DNA of 64,000 bases from positions 124,001-188,000 of the forward strand of contig NZ_AQQZ01000006.1 of NCBI RefSeq assembly GCF_001205715.1. Reading direction: 5' to 3'. Both the position numbers and the translations under genes were made by a program. The notes beneath the pieces are model-generated. The model was not told the origin of the DNA. It ran no database searches and saw only the letters and a list, made by a program, of their open reading frames with translations. Source of the stretch: Pseudaestuariivita atlantica (GTDB lineage: Bacteria > Pseudomonadota > Alphaproteobacteria > Rhodobacterales > Rhodobacteraceae). The stretch's first letter is position 1. The number at the start of each line of letters is the position of its first letter. Positions 36,728-46,676 of the stretch are shown here, in pieces.

Positions 36728-38994
36728 CTCCATGCGACGTGCAGCGCCTCCGCCATCCATGGATGCCGGATGACGCTGATGCTCCACGGCAGGCTGTCGA
36801 GCAGCATGTCATAGGGTCCGGCCTCTACCGACAGGCGCAGCGGGGCTTCGGGCGCGTCGCGCGACAGGATGCCGGGGCGGTCGAGGAAGGTCTCCTGCAG
36901 CGCCGCGACCGACGTGTTGGACAGCGCGGTCCAGTACCCGCGCAACGCATCGAGCAGACCGGAAAGCGCGTCGCGTTCGGCCTCGGTCGGGGTGATGGAG
37001 GGCGGGACGGGATGGGCCACGGGCACGCCGCACAGCAGCTTGTTGAGCGCAAGGTCGGGCTCCGGCGGGTCATACCGGTCACCGGTCAGGCCGCACAACA
37101 GGTGCACGGCGCGCAGTTGCGCGTCGGTCCGCGCCGCGCCGTTCGGGGCCATGGGCATCTCCAGCAGGTCGAACAGGTGCGGCAGGAACGGCGCGGCCAG
37201 CACGATCCCGGCATTGGGCACGATCAGGCGCTCGGGGTGCAGGGGGTCGTCCCCGCCCTGCCCGTCGGGATCCGGTTCAGGACGCTGCCCCGCGATTTCC
37301 TTTCGGCCCGCTGTGGCGGCGGCATCGCGATCCGAGGCCCCGGCGGACAGCGTGTTGAACATGTCCGTGGTCCGGTCGGTTGCATCGGTCCTTGCCGGAG
37401 TTTTCGGCGGGTCGGTCGGCGCCCCGGACAACAGGGTTTCCAGTTCTGCCAATGCGTCGGCGGAAAGGACATCGGCCAGCGCGGGAAGGTGCTGTCGGTC
37501 AAGGAGGCTGGCAAGACGCCACCGCGCGACTGGGTGCGCCAGTGCGGTTTGCAGCATGAAACCGGGCAGATCGTCGGAACCAGCGGACACGGGAAAAGCC
37601 ATGTCGAGAAGCGCGGCGAGAAGTTGCGTGGCGGCCTGCGCCCCTTCGGTGGATGTCGCTGCTCCCGTTTCGGGATCGGCGGCGCGCGGGGGCCGGGCGT
37701 CCCTGCCGCGCGCGGGCGGTGTGCCCGTCTCGGGGGCAAGCTGGCGCAGCATGTCGCGCAAGGGCTCGAAACGGGAGGTGTTGTCACCCGTCTGCCGGTC
37801 GATCCAAGCCGTGATGCGCGGTATGTCGGCCCGCCCCGCCCGTGCCGCCACCGCGCGCAGGCGGGCCATGGCAGAGGCCACATCCGGGTGGCCGAGAAGA
37901 TTGGCCAGTACGGCTTCAGACCAGCGCAGCAGCGCCACTGGACCAAGATGCGCCGCAGCCTCGATCAGCGCGGCAAGCGCGCCGCCAAGGCGCGGGTCGA
38001 GCGCGAGGATCACGGCATTCCGCGTATCGGGCGGCAGCACCAGCGCGAGGTTGCGCGCCGTCCGCGCCGGGCGCAGTTGCTTGCGAAGTTGCGCTGCGAT
38101 GGCGGCGGGATCGGCGCGGGCGGCCTCGGCGATTTGCGCCATGGCCTCGTCCGTCGCCAGCCTCGATGCCTGCGCGGCCGATCCCGCGCCGCCAGCCAAC
38201 ATCCCGATATCGGCAGCAATGCCCGCTTGTGCCAAGTCAGTCGACGGGTCGTCTCGGGCCGGAGGAATGTGGTCCGCATTGGCGGCAAGACCCGCGTCCG
38301 CGTCTTCGCCCGACGCATCCGCGCGGCTCCGCCCGGTGGCGGCAGCGCTTGCACCTTCACCCGTCGCGTCAGCAACGAACCGACTGAAAACATCGGAACG
38401 CGCGTCTTCTCCTGCCGCCTTTTCAGGAACCGGCCCGGCTGCATCGGTCCCTGCATTTTCGCGCACCGCTTCAGCAAAGAACCGACCGGCAATATCAGCG
38501 CCCGCGTGCGAGACCAGCCGCGCGCGGGCCGGAGAGGTCGCGGGCAAGCGGGCCAGCCTTGCGGCAAGGGCGCGGCGCTCTTCGTCGTTCAAACCGCGCA
38601 GCGTGTCGCCGGGCGCGTCGGCCTCGCCACTGTCGCGCCAGTGCCGGGTGCCGGTGTGCAGGTAATGCGCCAGCGCCTCCACCCGCGCGGGCGCCGACGC
38701 CTCGGCCGATCCGTGTTCGGCACTCATCCACAATTTCCCGAAATGTAGCCTCAATGCGCGCGAAAGCCGTCTTTCGAGCGTCGCTTCGAAATCGGTCTGC
38801 GGCAGCGCACCAAGATCGATGTCGAGCCGGTCGATCACGACTTGGTGGTCGTCGAGCCGCGTGCTGGCAATCGCACTGTCGATGATGTCCGGAACGCGGT
38901 CTTCGAGGAACCGCGCCACCCGGTCCTCGAAACCGCGCAATCCGGGGATGGTGCCGGCGTTCAGGTGCCATTCGATGCGGCTGACACGGTTCAT
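36724..38994 (-). CDS. Contractile injection system tape measure protein (Pvc14-like)
   Basis: The 756-residue protein sets tube length in eCIS. The N-terminal segment (RIEWHLNAGTIPGLRGFEDR) and the C-terminal conserved block (IVPNAGIVLAAPFLPHLFDLLEM, then LPWSISVIRHPWM near the end, followed by LHVAW) are diagnostic of the CIS_TMP family. Between about residues 160 and 250 lies a low-complexity stretch rich in Ala, Asp, Gly and Glu with repeating ASGEDADA-like pieces. ATG 38994 overlaps the upstream stop (ATGA). Confidence 0.92.
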   Translation of the reverse strand: MNRVSRIEWHLNAGTIPGLRGFEDRVARFLEDRVPDIIDSAIASTRLDDHQVVIDRLDIDLGALPQTDFEATLERRLSRALRLHFGKLWMSAEHGSAEASAPARVEALAHYLHTGTRHWRDSGEADAPGDTLRGLNDEERRALAARLARLPATSPARARLVSHAGADIAGRFFAEAVRENAGTDAAGPVPEKAAGEDARSDVFSRFVADATGEGASAAATGRSRADASGEDADAGLAANADHIPPARDDPSTDLAQAGIAADIGMLAGGAGSAAQASRLATDEAMAQIAEAARADPAAIAAQLRKQLRPARTARNLALVLPPDTRNAVILALDPRLGGALAALIEAAAHLGPVALLRWSEAVLANLLGHPDVASAMARLRAVAARAGRADIPRITAWIDRQTGDNTSRFEPLRDMLRQLAPETGTPPARGRDARPPRAADPETGAATSTEGAQAATQLLAALLDMAFPVSAGSDDLPGFMLQTALAHPVARWRLASLLDRQHLPALADVLSADALAELETLLSGAPTDPPKTPARTDATDRTTDMFNTLSAGASDRDAAATAGRKEIAGQRPEPDPDGQGGDDPLHPERLIVPNAGIVLAAPFLPHLFDLLEMPMAPNGAARTDAQLRAVHLLCGLTGDRYDPPEPDLALNKLLCGVPVAHPVPPSITPTEAERDALSGLLDALRGYWTALSNTSVAALQETFLDRPGILSRDAPEAPLRLSVEAGPYDMLLDSLPWSISVIRHPWMAEALHVAWR

Positions 38995-41498
38995 GCGGGC
39001 GTGCCCTCCCGCCGCAGATCGGCGCAGACGGCATCGTGGATGCGGCAGCGCAGGCGCGCGGCGGCCTCCAGCGCGGGATCGGGCGGTGCCCCTGCCCCGG
39101 CATCCATCCATCTGGCGAGCAAGGCGCGGTCGGCGCGGACGTCCTTCATCTGCGCTTCGGTGACCCAGATCGTGGAGACGGCGAGATGCGCGGGCACGTT
39201 GGCCGCGACATGGGTCGCGACATGCGCCGCGACGTCCGACAGGTGCGCGGATTCCGGATCGACCCGCGTGTCGATGGCAAAGACCGTCACGCCGTTGGCG
39301 GCGGACGTGCCGGAGAGAAGCGCGGGGATCAGCGCGCCGCTCTGCTGCGCGCTGCGCGGGTCGAGCGTAGTGCAGGCCGCCGCGAGGCGGGTTGCGAAGC
39401 GCCGCGCCCCGTGCGGGGATGAAACGACCTCGGCCATATGCGCACGCGCCCCGCCGGGCAGGTCAAGCGTGAGCGTCGCAGCACCGGCACCCAGCCGCCG
39501 CACGGACCATGCGTCGTTAGCCGCGCCCGATTGTGCGATGGCCATGGCAAGGGCACGCCAGCCCGTGGTCCATGGCGGGTCGAGGCACAGGTGGATCGCG
39601 CCCTGCCCCTCCAGCGACAGGCGCACCGCGTCGACCGGCGCGCCGCGGGTCACGCGGAAATCCTTGTCGATCTCGAGATCGCCGATGCCATGGGCGCGCG
39701 GTGCGCCGGTCAGCATCCGGTGCTCGACGAGGCACACCGACCCTTCAACCGCCGCGCCGTGTTCGATCAGCGTCTCGACCGCGCCGGGGTCCGCGCCCGT
39801 TGTCCCTGCAGGTGCGAGCGCGCGGTCGCGCGTCAGGCGCGGCAGGTCGCGCAGGACCGCGCGTTTGCGCTGGGCGAGTGCCGCCGCATAGGCCGGGTAA
39901 TCGGGATCGAACGGCGCCTGCAGCGGCCAGAGCGTGGCGGTGTCGATCTGCATGTCGAACCGCGCCAGCAGGTGGTCGAGCGCCCGGTCGATACGCCCGA
40001 TCACCGGGTCGCGTTCGCGGCGCAACTGGTCGATCGCCGCGCGATAGCCTGTGTCCCAACCGGGGGCCGCACCGGGGTGTTTGGCATCCTTGGATTTGCC
40101 GGCTCCGCCGAGAACATCGGCAATGCGCGCCGCCGCGCCCGGCTCTGAGGTGAGCGGCTGGACGTGGTAGCTGTGCTTTTGCGGCGCGAAGGACAGGAGC
40201 GTCGCGCTGTGCGCGAACTGCGCCAGCATGTCGGCCAGCATCTGTTCGAACACGAGGAGATAGGCCTTGAGCTGGCGGGTGCGCGCCTCGATCTGCGGCA
40301 GGGTCGCGCCGGGCATCGCGGCACGAGCGGTTTGCGTGTCGGGGCCTTCGGGACCAAGGCCATAGATCGCGGGCAGGAAGTCGCGGATCGTGCGGTAGCG
40401 GCCCAGCGGGCGGTCGCGCCGCACCTGAGGTCGCTGCGCCGCCTGCCATGCCGCGTGGCGGTCGAAGGCGTGCCTGACCTCCCACCGCCGCCGTTGTTCG
40501 AAATAGCCAAGGTGCGACAGCACACGGTCGCGGTCGGCCTGCACCCGCGCGCCGTTGCGGTAGAGCTTCAGCCCCGCCAGCGCCTCGGCGGAGCGGTCGA
40601 GGATGGGCGCGGCGGCGATGTCCGGCGGAATCCCCGCATCGCCCAGATCGACCGCGACCTCATCGACCGCCGCCACGCCCTTGGGCGAGACCAGCGCGTC
40701 GAGCACGAGGTCGACGGGCACGTCCTGCCGCAAATCCTGCAGCGATGCCGGGTCGATCAGGCCCAGCGACAGGGCCGGCCCATCATAGATCGTCTCGGGG
40801 CCGGGAAAGGCCGCCTCCCCGTCCGCGAGGCGCGGCGCGGGGTTGAGCCGGGTGTCGATGGCAAAGAGGATCTCGGCCAGCACGGCATCGGGATTGGCAT
40901 CGGGGGCGATGTCGATATCGGCGGTCAGGCGGAACCAGCGGTCCTCGACCATGCGGATGCGGCCGAACGTGCTGGCGATGGCGCGGGCTCCGGCGACCTC
41001 GCGGGTGACGGCATCCACCAGTTCGCGGTTCTGGATGTCGCGCTGAGCGGCCTCTTCCACCGGGTTGTCGCATCCCGGCGGGCGGAAGGCCTGTATCCAG
41101 ATGTCGCTGGTGCCCGGTTCCGCGCCCGCGACCACCCACGCGTTGCGCAGGCCCTTGATCCGGTCATACAGCAGCGCGCGGAAATCGCGCGCGGTGACGG
41201 GGGCGGATGGCAGGATCCGGTGCGCCGGGAAGAGCGGTTGGTCGGCCTCGGCCAGGCCCGACGCGGCGGCGGAGGACGCGATGATGTCGCCGATCGGGTG
41301 ATCGATCCGGTAGCCGAGATCGGTGATGGCGAAGGCCAGCGCCTCGAGCAGGGTGACGCCGGGATCATGCGCGTTGTAATCCGTCCAGACCGCGCCCGAC
41401 ACCTCCTGCGCGCGGGTGACCAGCGCGCGTGTCAGCGCCTCGAAATCCTGGGCGGGATCGTCGGGCGGCCGGGCCGGGATATGATCGAGAGGCGGCAT
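38991..41498 (-). CDS. Large baseplate wedge protein (Pvc12/Afp12-like)
   Basis: 835 residues. The N-terminus carries the eCIS baseplate hallmark WTDYNAHDPGVTLLEALAFAITDLGYR (about 38-64), shared by Pvc12-type proteins. Downstream are ALLYDRIKGLRNAWVV and a coiled central region (EARTRQLKAYLLVFEQMLADMLAQF). It forms part of the hexagonal wedge around the spike. Stop overlaps the tape-measure start; 21 bases separate it from the preceding gene. Confidence 0.9.
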   Translation of the reverse strand: MPPLDHIPARPPDDPAQDFEALTRALVTRAQEVSGAVWTDYNAHDPGVTLLEALAFAITDLGYRIDHPIGDIIASSAAASGLAEADQPLFPAHRILPSAPVTARDFRALLYDRIKGLRNAWVVAGAEPGTSDIWIQAFRPPGCDNPVEEAAQRDIQNRELVDAVTREVAGARAIASTFGRIRMVEDRWFRLTADIDIAPDANPDAVLAEILFAIDTRLNPAPRLADGEAAFPGPETIYDGPALSLGLIDPASLQDLRQDVPVDLVLDALVSPKGVAAVDEVAVDLGDAGIPPDIAAAPILDRSAEALAGLKLYRNGARVQADRDRVLSHLGYFEQRRRWEVRHAFDRHAAWQAAQRPQVRRDRPLGRYRTIRDFLPAIYGLGPEGPDTQTARAAMPGATLPQIEARTRQLKAYLLVFEQMLADMLAQFAHSATLLSFAPQKHSYHVQPLTSEPGAAARIADVLGGAGKSKDAKHPGAAPGWDTGYRAAIDQLRRERDPVIGRIDRALDHLLARFDMQIDTATLWPLQAPFDPDYPAYAAALAQRKRAVLRDLPRLTRDRALAPAGTTGADPGAVETLIEHGAAVEGSVCLVEHRMLTGAPRAHGIGDLEIDKDFRVTRGAPVDAVRLSLEGQGAIHLCLDPPWTTGWRALAMAIAQSGAANDAWSVRRLGAGAATLTLDLPGGARAHMAEVVSSPHGARRFATRLAAACTTLDPRSAQQSGALIPALLSGTSAANGVTVFAIDTRVDPESAHLSDVAAHVATHVAANVPAHLAVSTIWVTEAQMKDVRADRALLARWMDAGAGAPPDPALEAAARLRCRIHDAVCADLRREGTPA

Positions 41499-41519
41499 GG
41501 CGTCAGCGCGGCGCGGGGC

Positions 41520-42476
41520 CTAACCCCAAAGCTTGGTGACGTGATAGTGGATCTTGCCGGGCGCGCCCTCGCTTGGCTGCGGCCCGCGGATCGCCAGCGA
41601 CCACGTGCGGTTGTTCGTCATCCGCCCTGTCCCCTCCGACTGGCGCCACGCCACCGCGACCGAGTTGCGGGTGAAGGTCCGCCAGCGCAGGAGGGAGCGG
41701 AAGAAAAGCAAAAGAACGAGGATAGTTGCGGCAGGAGCCGTTCCCACCCACAACCCATTGAGCCACGACATGGATTGGGACAGAGCCAAGCCTCCGAATA
41801 CGATCGCATAGCGCCACGCCGCGGCGCGCGCCCGGTCGCCGGGCGTGACGATGGCCGCGCCGATATGGGGCGGGTCGTCGACCGCGCCGGTGCTGACGGC
41901 GGTGACATGGGTGAGCGTGTTGCCGACGCGGGGCAGCCCGACCACCCAGCGCAGGAACCGCACGATGCCCGACCGTGGCGCGGCGGCGGGGCGTTCGGTC
42001 GCGGCCATCACCTCGACCGCGCAGGGGCGGCGCGGCACGTTCAGGATGGTCTTCCACGTCCCGTCCATCTTGACCGACATAAGCCGCTCCCGGTCGAGTT
42101 CGGCATCGGGCGCGATGAAGGCATCGGGGTCACGCAGGTTGCCGAGCCGTCCTTCGGACCCGGCCCAGCCGCGGATCTGCACGTCCGCCGGGCTTTGCGG
42201 TTCGTCGCCGTCTTCGGCAGGCCCGCCGCGCGCGATGCGCAGCGTGCCGCCGGCATCGGGAAAGAGCGTCCATCGCGCGTTGGGGTCACCGGCGTTATCG
42301 GCGTCGCCGCTGCCGAATTTCAACTCCCGCATGTCGTGCAGCGAAGTCATCTCCTGCCGCAGCGCGTCCAGTTCGCTGGCATGGGTGAGCGAGGTGATGA
42401 GCGCCTCGAAATGGTCCTCGGTCGGGAGCTGGCCGTTCCGGAAATAGGTGAGCAGCTGGGAGCGGTCGGTGATCAT
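41520..42476 (-). CDS. eCIS accessory protein with predicted transmembrane hairpin
   Basis: 318 residues. The N-terminal motif RSQLLTYFRNGQLPTEDHFEALI recurs in eCIS-encoded fibre/adaptor proteins. The C-terminal domain contains WKTILNVPRRPCAVEVMAA and ends IHYHVTKLWG, resembling beta-sandwich domains found next to CIS baseplates. Two hydrophobic stretches lie near residues 222-241 and 243-263 (AIVFGGLALSQ; ATILVLLLFF), a likely transmembrane hairpin inside that domain. ATG 42476 overlaps the baseplate J stop (ATGA). It might anchor the particle to a membrane (inference). Confidence 0.8.
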   Translation of the reverse strand: MITDRSQLLTYFRNGQLPTEDHFEALITSLTHASELDALRQEMTSLHDMRELKFGSGDADNAGDPNARWTLFPDAGGTLRIARGGPAEDGDEPQSPADVQIRGWAGSEGRLGNLRDPDAFIAPDAELDRERLMSVKMDGTWKTILNVPRRPCAVEVMAATERPAAAPRSGIVRFLRWVVGLPRVGNTLTHVTAVSTGAVDDPPHIGAAIVTPGDRARAAAWRYAIVFGGLALSQSMSWLNGLWVGTAPAATILVLLLFFRSLLRWRTFTRNSVAVAWRQSEGTGRMTNNRTWSLAIRGPQPSEGAPGKIHYHVTKLWG

Positions 42477-45400
42477 GTCACGCCTGTCCTTTCCTCTGGG
42501 ATGTAGATGCGCGCGCGGCGCGGGCCGGTTGCCTGCGATGGCGGCGGTGGCGGTGCGGTGTCGGCGGGGTCGGTGACGACGAAATCCTCGGCCACGGCGA
42601 GCAGCCCGATGCCCGCCCGCCTTGCGCGGACCGGGATCATGTCGCGCGGGGTGCCTTCCGCCGCGACGGCAAGATCCTCGCCCACGTGCAACGACCCGAT
42701 GCCGCCCCGCGCCGGCAGGATGTCGAGCGCGTGGCGCGCAGCGGGCACGAAGACCGACCATGCCGTGGCGGGGGCCAGCACGCTGCGATGGCCCGCCCCG
42801 GTGGCGCGGGCGGTGTCGGTAAGGCCGAACGTATCCGCCGGACCGGGTCCGGCCTGCAGGCGGTAGCGGTGCCGCACGGCGAGGCCGAGCACGCGGTCGA
42901 CGCCCGGCTCGGCCTCCACCAGCGCGGTCATGGCAGCGAGGTCGATGCGCCCTGACCCGATCGGCACCGGCAGGTCCGGATCGGCGAGCCACGGCGCGAT
43001 GATCTCCCCCAGCCGGCGGTCGAGCCGGGACAGTACGCTGGGACCCGCCCCGCCCGCCAGTTCCACCTGCGCGGTCACGCGTACCGGGTCATAGCTGGGG
43101 TTGCGCACGATCACGTGCTCCACCCCCAGCCCGGCACGGGCCTTCAGCCAGCGGGAGATGCGCAGGCGCAGGTCGAGGGGGACCAGCCCGATCCGCCCCG
43201 CATCGCGGCGCGGGGCTACGATCACGTCGACCCGTCCGGGCACGGTGCGCAGGCACCGCGCGTCACCGATGGCGGGAAACTCGGCAAGGACCATCTGGGC
43301 ATAATCGCGCGGCTGCACCGCGCGGGCCTTGTGCCGCAGGCGTTCGCTGACGCGGACGCGGAAGCCTTGCTCGGTCTCGGCCCGCGTGCCGCCACGCGCG
43401 GCGATGGGCTGGCGGACGGCCAGAACCTCGGCATCGGGCACCTCCAGCCGGGTGATGGGTTGCGCGGGTCTGTCGGCCGCGCCGCCGGTTGCGAGGTCGC
43501 GGGTGACCGGCACGCCGTTGGTCACGATCGCGCGCGCGCGGCCATAGCGGCGCACGTCACCCGTCGCCTCGATCCCGATCCAGACGAGCGGTGGGCCGTC
43601 CGGGCCGTCGGGCACAAGCGCGGCATCGCGCGGCACTTGCAGCGTGACGACGCCGGCGGTGCGCAACTGGCCGGTTTCGTCCTCGTGAAGCGCGGCGCGC
43701 GGCAGCGTCTGCCATTGGCCGTCGCAGAGATACGTCCAGCCGAGGCCGGGATAGGCAAACCCGTCCGTGGGTCGCCAGCGCGGCGCGACGATGTCGTCGA
43801 TGTCGAACAGCAGCGACACGACCTGCCCCGGTTCCGCACCCGCAAACCCCAGCATCAGGATGCCGTCGCAATCGAACCCGCGCGGCGCGAGGCTGCGGGC
43901 GCGTCCCGGCGCGACCTCTCCGGCCAGCGTCAGCGGGTGCAGCGCGATCCCGTGTGCGGGATGCGCGAGGTCCTCGGTCACCTCGGCGCGGAAGGACAGG
44001 GTCAGCGCCTCGACCAGCGGCAGCAGCGGCGCGGGCGGAATGGCGACCTTGCGCTTGCCACGCACGAGGCGCGCGACCGGGCCACGGCTTGCCACGAGGG
44101 CGTTGTGCGCCGTCGCGTCGGACAGAAGGCGGGGATGGGTGGCGTGGCCGAACCCGTCCACGGGCGCGGCCAGTTCAAGCCGGACAGCACCCTCGGGCGC
44201 CTGCGGCGGGCCGGGTGGCGCACCAGGATCGGGCGGAACGGCGAAGCGCCAGTCGGCGCGGGTGCGGTCGCGGCCACGGGCGACCAGTTCGGTGAATAGC
44301 GGTACGTTGTCGTCGGCGGGGTCGCCCCCTGAGGGCGCAAGATCACGCCAGCCCGACGCGCCGCGCCGCTGGGCGCGCAGGCGGAAACTGTCGTTCCGCG
44401 TGTCCGCCCCGTAACTCGCGTAGTGGCTTTCAAGATCGGCGGGCGCTTGCGGCAACCCCCGCCACCGGACCGTCACGCCCAGCCGGTCGGGCCGAACGGC
44501 CCGCAGTTCCGGCGGATCGAGTGTCAGGGCGAGGCCCGGTTCGGGGAGCGGGCCGAAGGGGGCGAAGGGCTCTGCCGGGTCGACGGGTCCGGCATCGGTC
44601 ACGACCGCGCCGGGCGGCATGTCCCGCACCTCCAGCGCGATCCGCACGGCGCGGACGCGCAAGTTGCCGAAATCCGACAGGCCGCCCGCTTCGGCCCGTG
44701 GATTGAAGCGCAGCTGGATATGGGGTGCGTCATCGCCCTGCCCCGCGATCGGCGGCGCGTCGGCGGGAAGCCGTGCCGTCAGTTGCAACCGGCCCTGCGC
44801 CAGCGCTTCGCGGTCGAACCGGGGCGGCGACATCGCCACCGGCCCCGCGGCAGTCGAGGCGTGCAGCGTGAACAGTCCGTCGAGTACAGACTGCGCCCCG
44901 GCCCGGTCGAGCCTGTCGACCCCTCGGCGCCGCGCGGCACGGGCGAGCAGGCGCGAGGCGGCGCGGGTCAATGCCTCGGCATCGGTCACGTCGAAGCCCA
45001 GCGTGATCGTGCGCTCCCCGCCGGACAGGGCGAGCATGGGGGCCGCCACGGCGCAACCGACCGATGCGGCCTGCATCCGGGCCGGAGACGGTCCGAACAG
45101 CGCCCAATCGGGAGCACCTGCCGCTATCTGTGCCTGCACGTCCGGCAGGTGGTGGACCGAGCGGATGACGGGCGCGCCGCCGTCCGCGTCCATCTCCCGC
45201 CGGACCTGCAACGCCGACAGCCGGGCGACGCGGGCCTGCGACAGCACGGTGTCGCGGTCGGTGGTGTAGATGTCGGGGTCCGGCACCGCGCCACCGGCGG
45301 CAAGCCGCATACCGCGCGGCAGGCGCTTGTCGCGCACCGTGGGCGAAAGGTCGATCACCGCCCATGTTCGGTCGGGCCGCGCGGGGCGCGGCGCAAGGCC

Positions 45401-46156
45401 AAGGATATCGCGGTAATGGTGGTCCAGATGCCGCTCGGTCAGCCCGTTGAGCGCGGTGCGCGCGGTGTCGAGGCCGGACAGGAACGCAAGGAACAGCCCG
45501 ATCTGCGCGGGGTGATCGTCGCGGTCGCGCAGGGCGCGTTCGAACAGCGCCCGCGCCTCGGCAGAGACGGCACCGCTGACGCGGTTGACCTCGCTGAAAA
45601 GCGTGTGCGCATCGGCGCCCATGGGCGAGGCCGAGGCCGGGGCGATCCACGTATCCGGCAGGTCGGGCACCGCGCCCAGAAGCGACGGCCCCGGATTGGG
45701 CAGGGAGGCGCGCAACTCGTTGGCCTCCACCGCGTCGAGGAAGCGCGCAAGCTGCGCCTCGACGCTGCCGGGGCGGGCAAGCGCCGCGCAATCGCGGGCG
45801 CGGTCGATCCAGCCCGCAAGCCGCCGCGCGCTTTGCGCCGCGCCCTGCATCGGCGCGAAGCCCGGCAGCCTCGCGGCGCGGTATTCCTGGCGGGTGTCGA
45901 CACAGGCCATCTCGGCCAGCAGCACGGTGGCATCGCTGTCGAAAAAGTCCTGCCACGGGCCCGGTCCCAGCGCGGTATCGGGCGGGTGCGCCCGGTTGTC
46001 GCCGTCGTAATAGGTGAGCAGGCCCGCGAAGGCGCGCGCGGCCTCGACCAGTTGCGCGGTGTCGCGTTCGTCCAGCCGGAAATGCGCGGGCGACAGCGCG
46101 GGTCGCCAGCGCCCGGCCTGCCAGACATGATCTGAGGTGGGGGGATCGCGGTGCAT
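42473..46156 (-). CDS. Baseplate J-like protein (Pvc11/Afp11-like)
   Basis: 1227 residues, the largest gene here. The C-terminal third has baseplate J features: RGGTRAETEQGFRVRVSERLRHKARAV, QPRDYAQMVLAEFPAIGDARCL and VDVIVAPRRDAG. The long N-terminal region is typical of eCIS gp6-like wedge proteins. ATG 46156 lacks a strong Shine-Dalgarno; a 62-base gap separates it from gp25. It forms the baseplate wedge with the Pvc12-like and gp25-like proteins. Confidence 0.9.
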   Translation of the reverse strand: MHRDPPTSDHVWQAGRWRPALSPAHFRLDERDTAQLVEAARAFAGLLTYYDGDNRAHPPDTALGPGPWQDFFDSDATVLLAEMACVDTRQEYRAARLPGFAPMQGAAQSARRLAGWIDRARDCAALARPGSVEAQLARFLDAVEANELRASLPNPGPSLLGAVPDLPDTWIAPASASPMGADAHTLFSEVNRVSGAVSAEARALFERALRDRDDHPAQIGLFLAFLSGLDTARTALNGLTERHLDHHYRDILGLAPRPARPDRTWAVIDLSPTVRDKRLPRGMRLAAGGAVPDPDIYTTDRDTVLSQARVARLSALQVRREMDADGGAPVIRSVHHLPDVQAQIAAGAPDWALFGPSPARMQAASVGCAVAAPMLALSGGERTITLGFDVTDAEALTRAASRLLARAARRRGVDRLDRAGAQSVLDGLFTLHASTAAGPVAMSPPRFDREALAQGRLQLTARLPADAPPIAGQGDDAPHIQLRFNPRAEAGGLSDFGNLRVRAVRIALEVRDMPPGAVVTDAGPVDPAEPFAPFGPLPEPGLALTLDPPELRAVRPDRLGVTVRWRGLPQAPADLESHYASYGADTRNDSFRLRAQRRGASGWRDLAPSGGDPADDNVPLFTELVARGRDRTRADWRFAVPPDPGAPPGPPQAPEGAVRLELAAPVDGFGHATHPRLLSDATAHNALVASRGPVARLVRGKRKVAIPPAPLLPLVEALTLSFRAEVTEDLAHPAHGIALHPLTLAGEVAPGRARSLAPRGFDCDGILMLGFAGAEPGQVVSLLFDIDDIVAPRWRPTDGFAYPGLGWTYLCDGQWQTLPRAALHEDETGQLRTAGVVTLQVPRDAALVPDGPDGPPLVWIGIEATGDVRRYGRARAIVTNGVPVTRDLATGGAADRPAQPITRLEVPDAEVLAVRQPIAARGGTRAETEQGFRVRVSERLRHKARAVQPRDYAQMVLAEFPAIGDARCLRTVPGRVDVIVAPRRDAGRIGLVPLDLRLRISRWLKARAGLGVEHVIVRNPSYDPVRVTAQVELAGGAGPSVLSRLDRRLGEIIAPWLADPDLPVPIGSGRIDLAAMTALVEAEPGVDRVLGLAVRHRYRLQAGPGPADTFGLTDTARATGAGHRSVLAPATAWSVFVPAARHALDILPARGGIGSLHVGEDLAVAAEGTPRDMIPVRARRAGIGLLAVAEDFVVTDPADTAPPPPPSQATGPRRARIYIPEERTGVT

Positions 46157-46218
46157 GATCGTCGCGCACGTGCCAAAGCCTGCTTGCGGGTGGGATCGCC
46201 GCCCCTGCGGCGCCCCCG

Positions 46219-46674
46219 TCAGGCCTCGTGCAGGTTGGTGCCCTCCCTGACATAGAACGGAAAGACCTTGTTGCTGCGCGAGTTGATGGCGGGCACCCAG
46301 TAGGTCAGGTGCAACGCCATCACGCCGTCGGCCGCGCGGGACGTGTCAATGTCGAGCGCTTCGAGCTTGATGCGCGGTTCGAAATGCAGGATCGCGTCCT
46401 CGATCACGTCCCTGATATGGCCAAGCGCGCCCGGATCGGCGGGATCGAAGACATGCGCCTGCAGCCCCGCGCCGAATTCGGGGCGCATGATCCGCTCTCC
46501 CGGTCGCGTCAGGAAGATCAGACGGAGGCTTTCCTCGATATCGGCATCGTCCGACACCAGCGCGACGCTGCCCGCTGCCCCCGGCGCCGCGCCCGCCCCT
46601 CCGCGTCCCGGCAAATCGAAGCGCGGCGGGAAGGCCCAGCCCTGTCCGAGGAAAGCGGGTTTGTCGCGCTCCAT
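46219..46674 (-). CDS. GPW/gp25 family baseplate protein (Pvc9-like)
   Basis: 151 residues with the gp25 core: SLRLIFLTRPGERIMRPEFGAGL (about 49-71), FDPADP and a beta-rich C-terminus. gp25 links the baseplate hub to the first sheath ring and is conserved in all contractile systems. GAGG lies just before ATG 46674, two bases after the PAAR stop. Confidence 0.94.
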   Translation of the reverse strand: MERDKPAFLGQGWAFPPRFDLPGRGGAGAAPGAAGSVALVSDDADIEESLRLIFLTRPGERIMRPEFGAGLQAHVFDPADPGALGHIRDVIEDAILHFEPRIKLEALDIDTSRAADGVMALHLTYWVPAINSRSNKVFPFYVREGTNLHEA

Positions 46675-46676
46675 CC

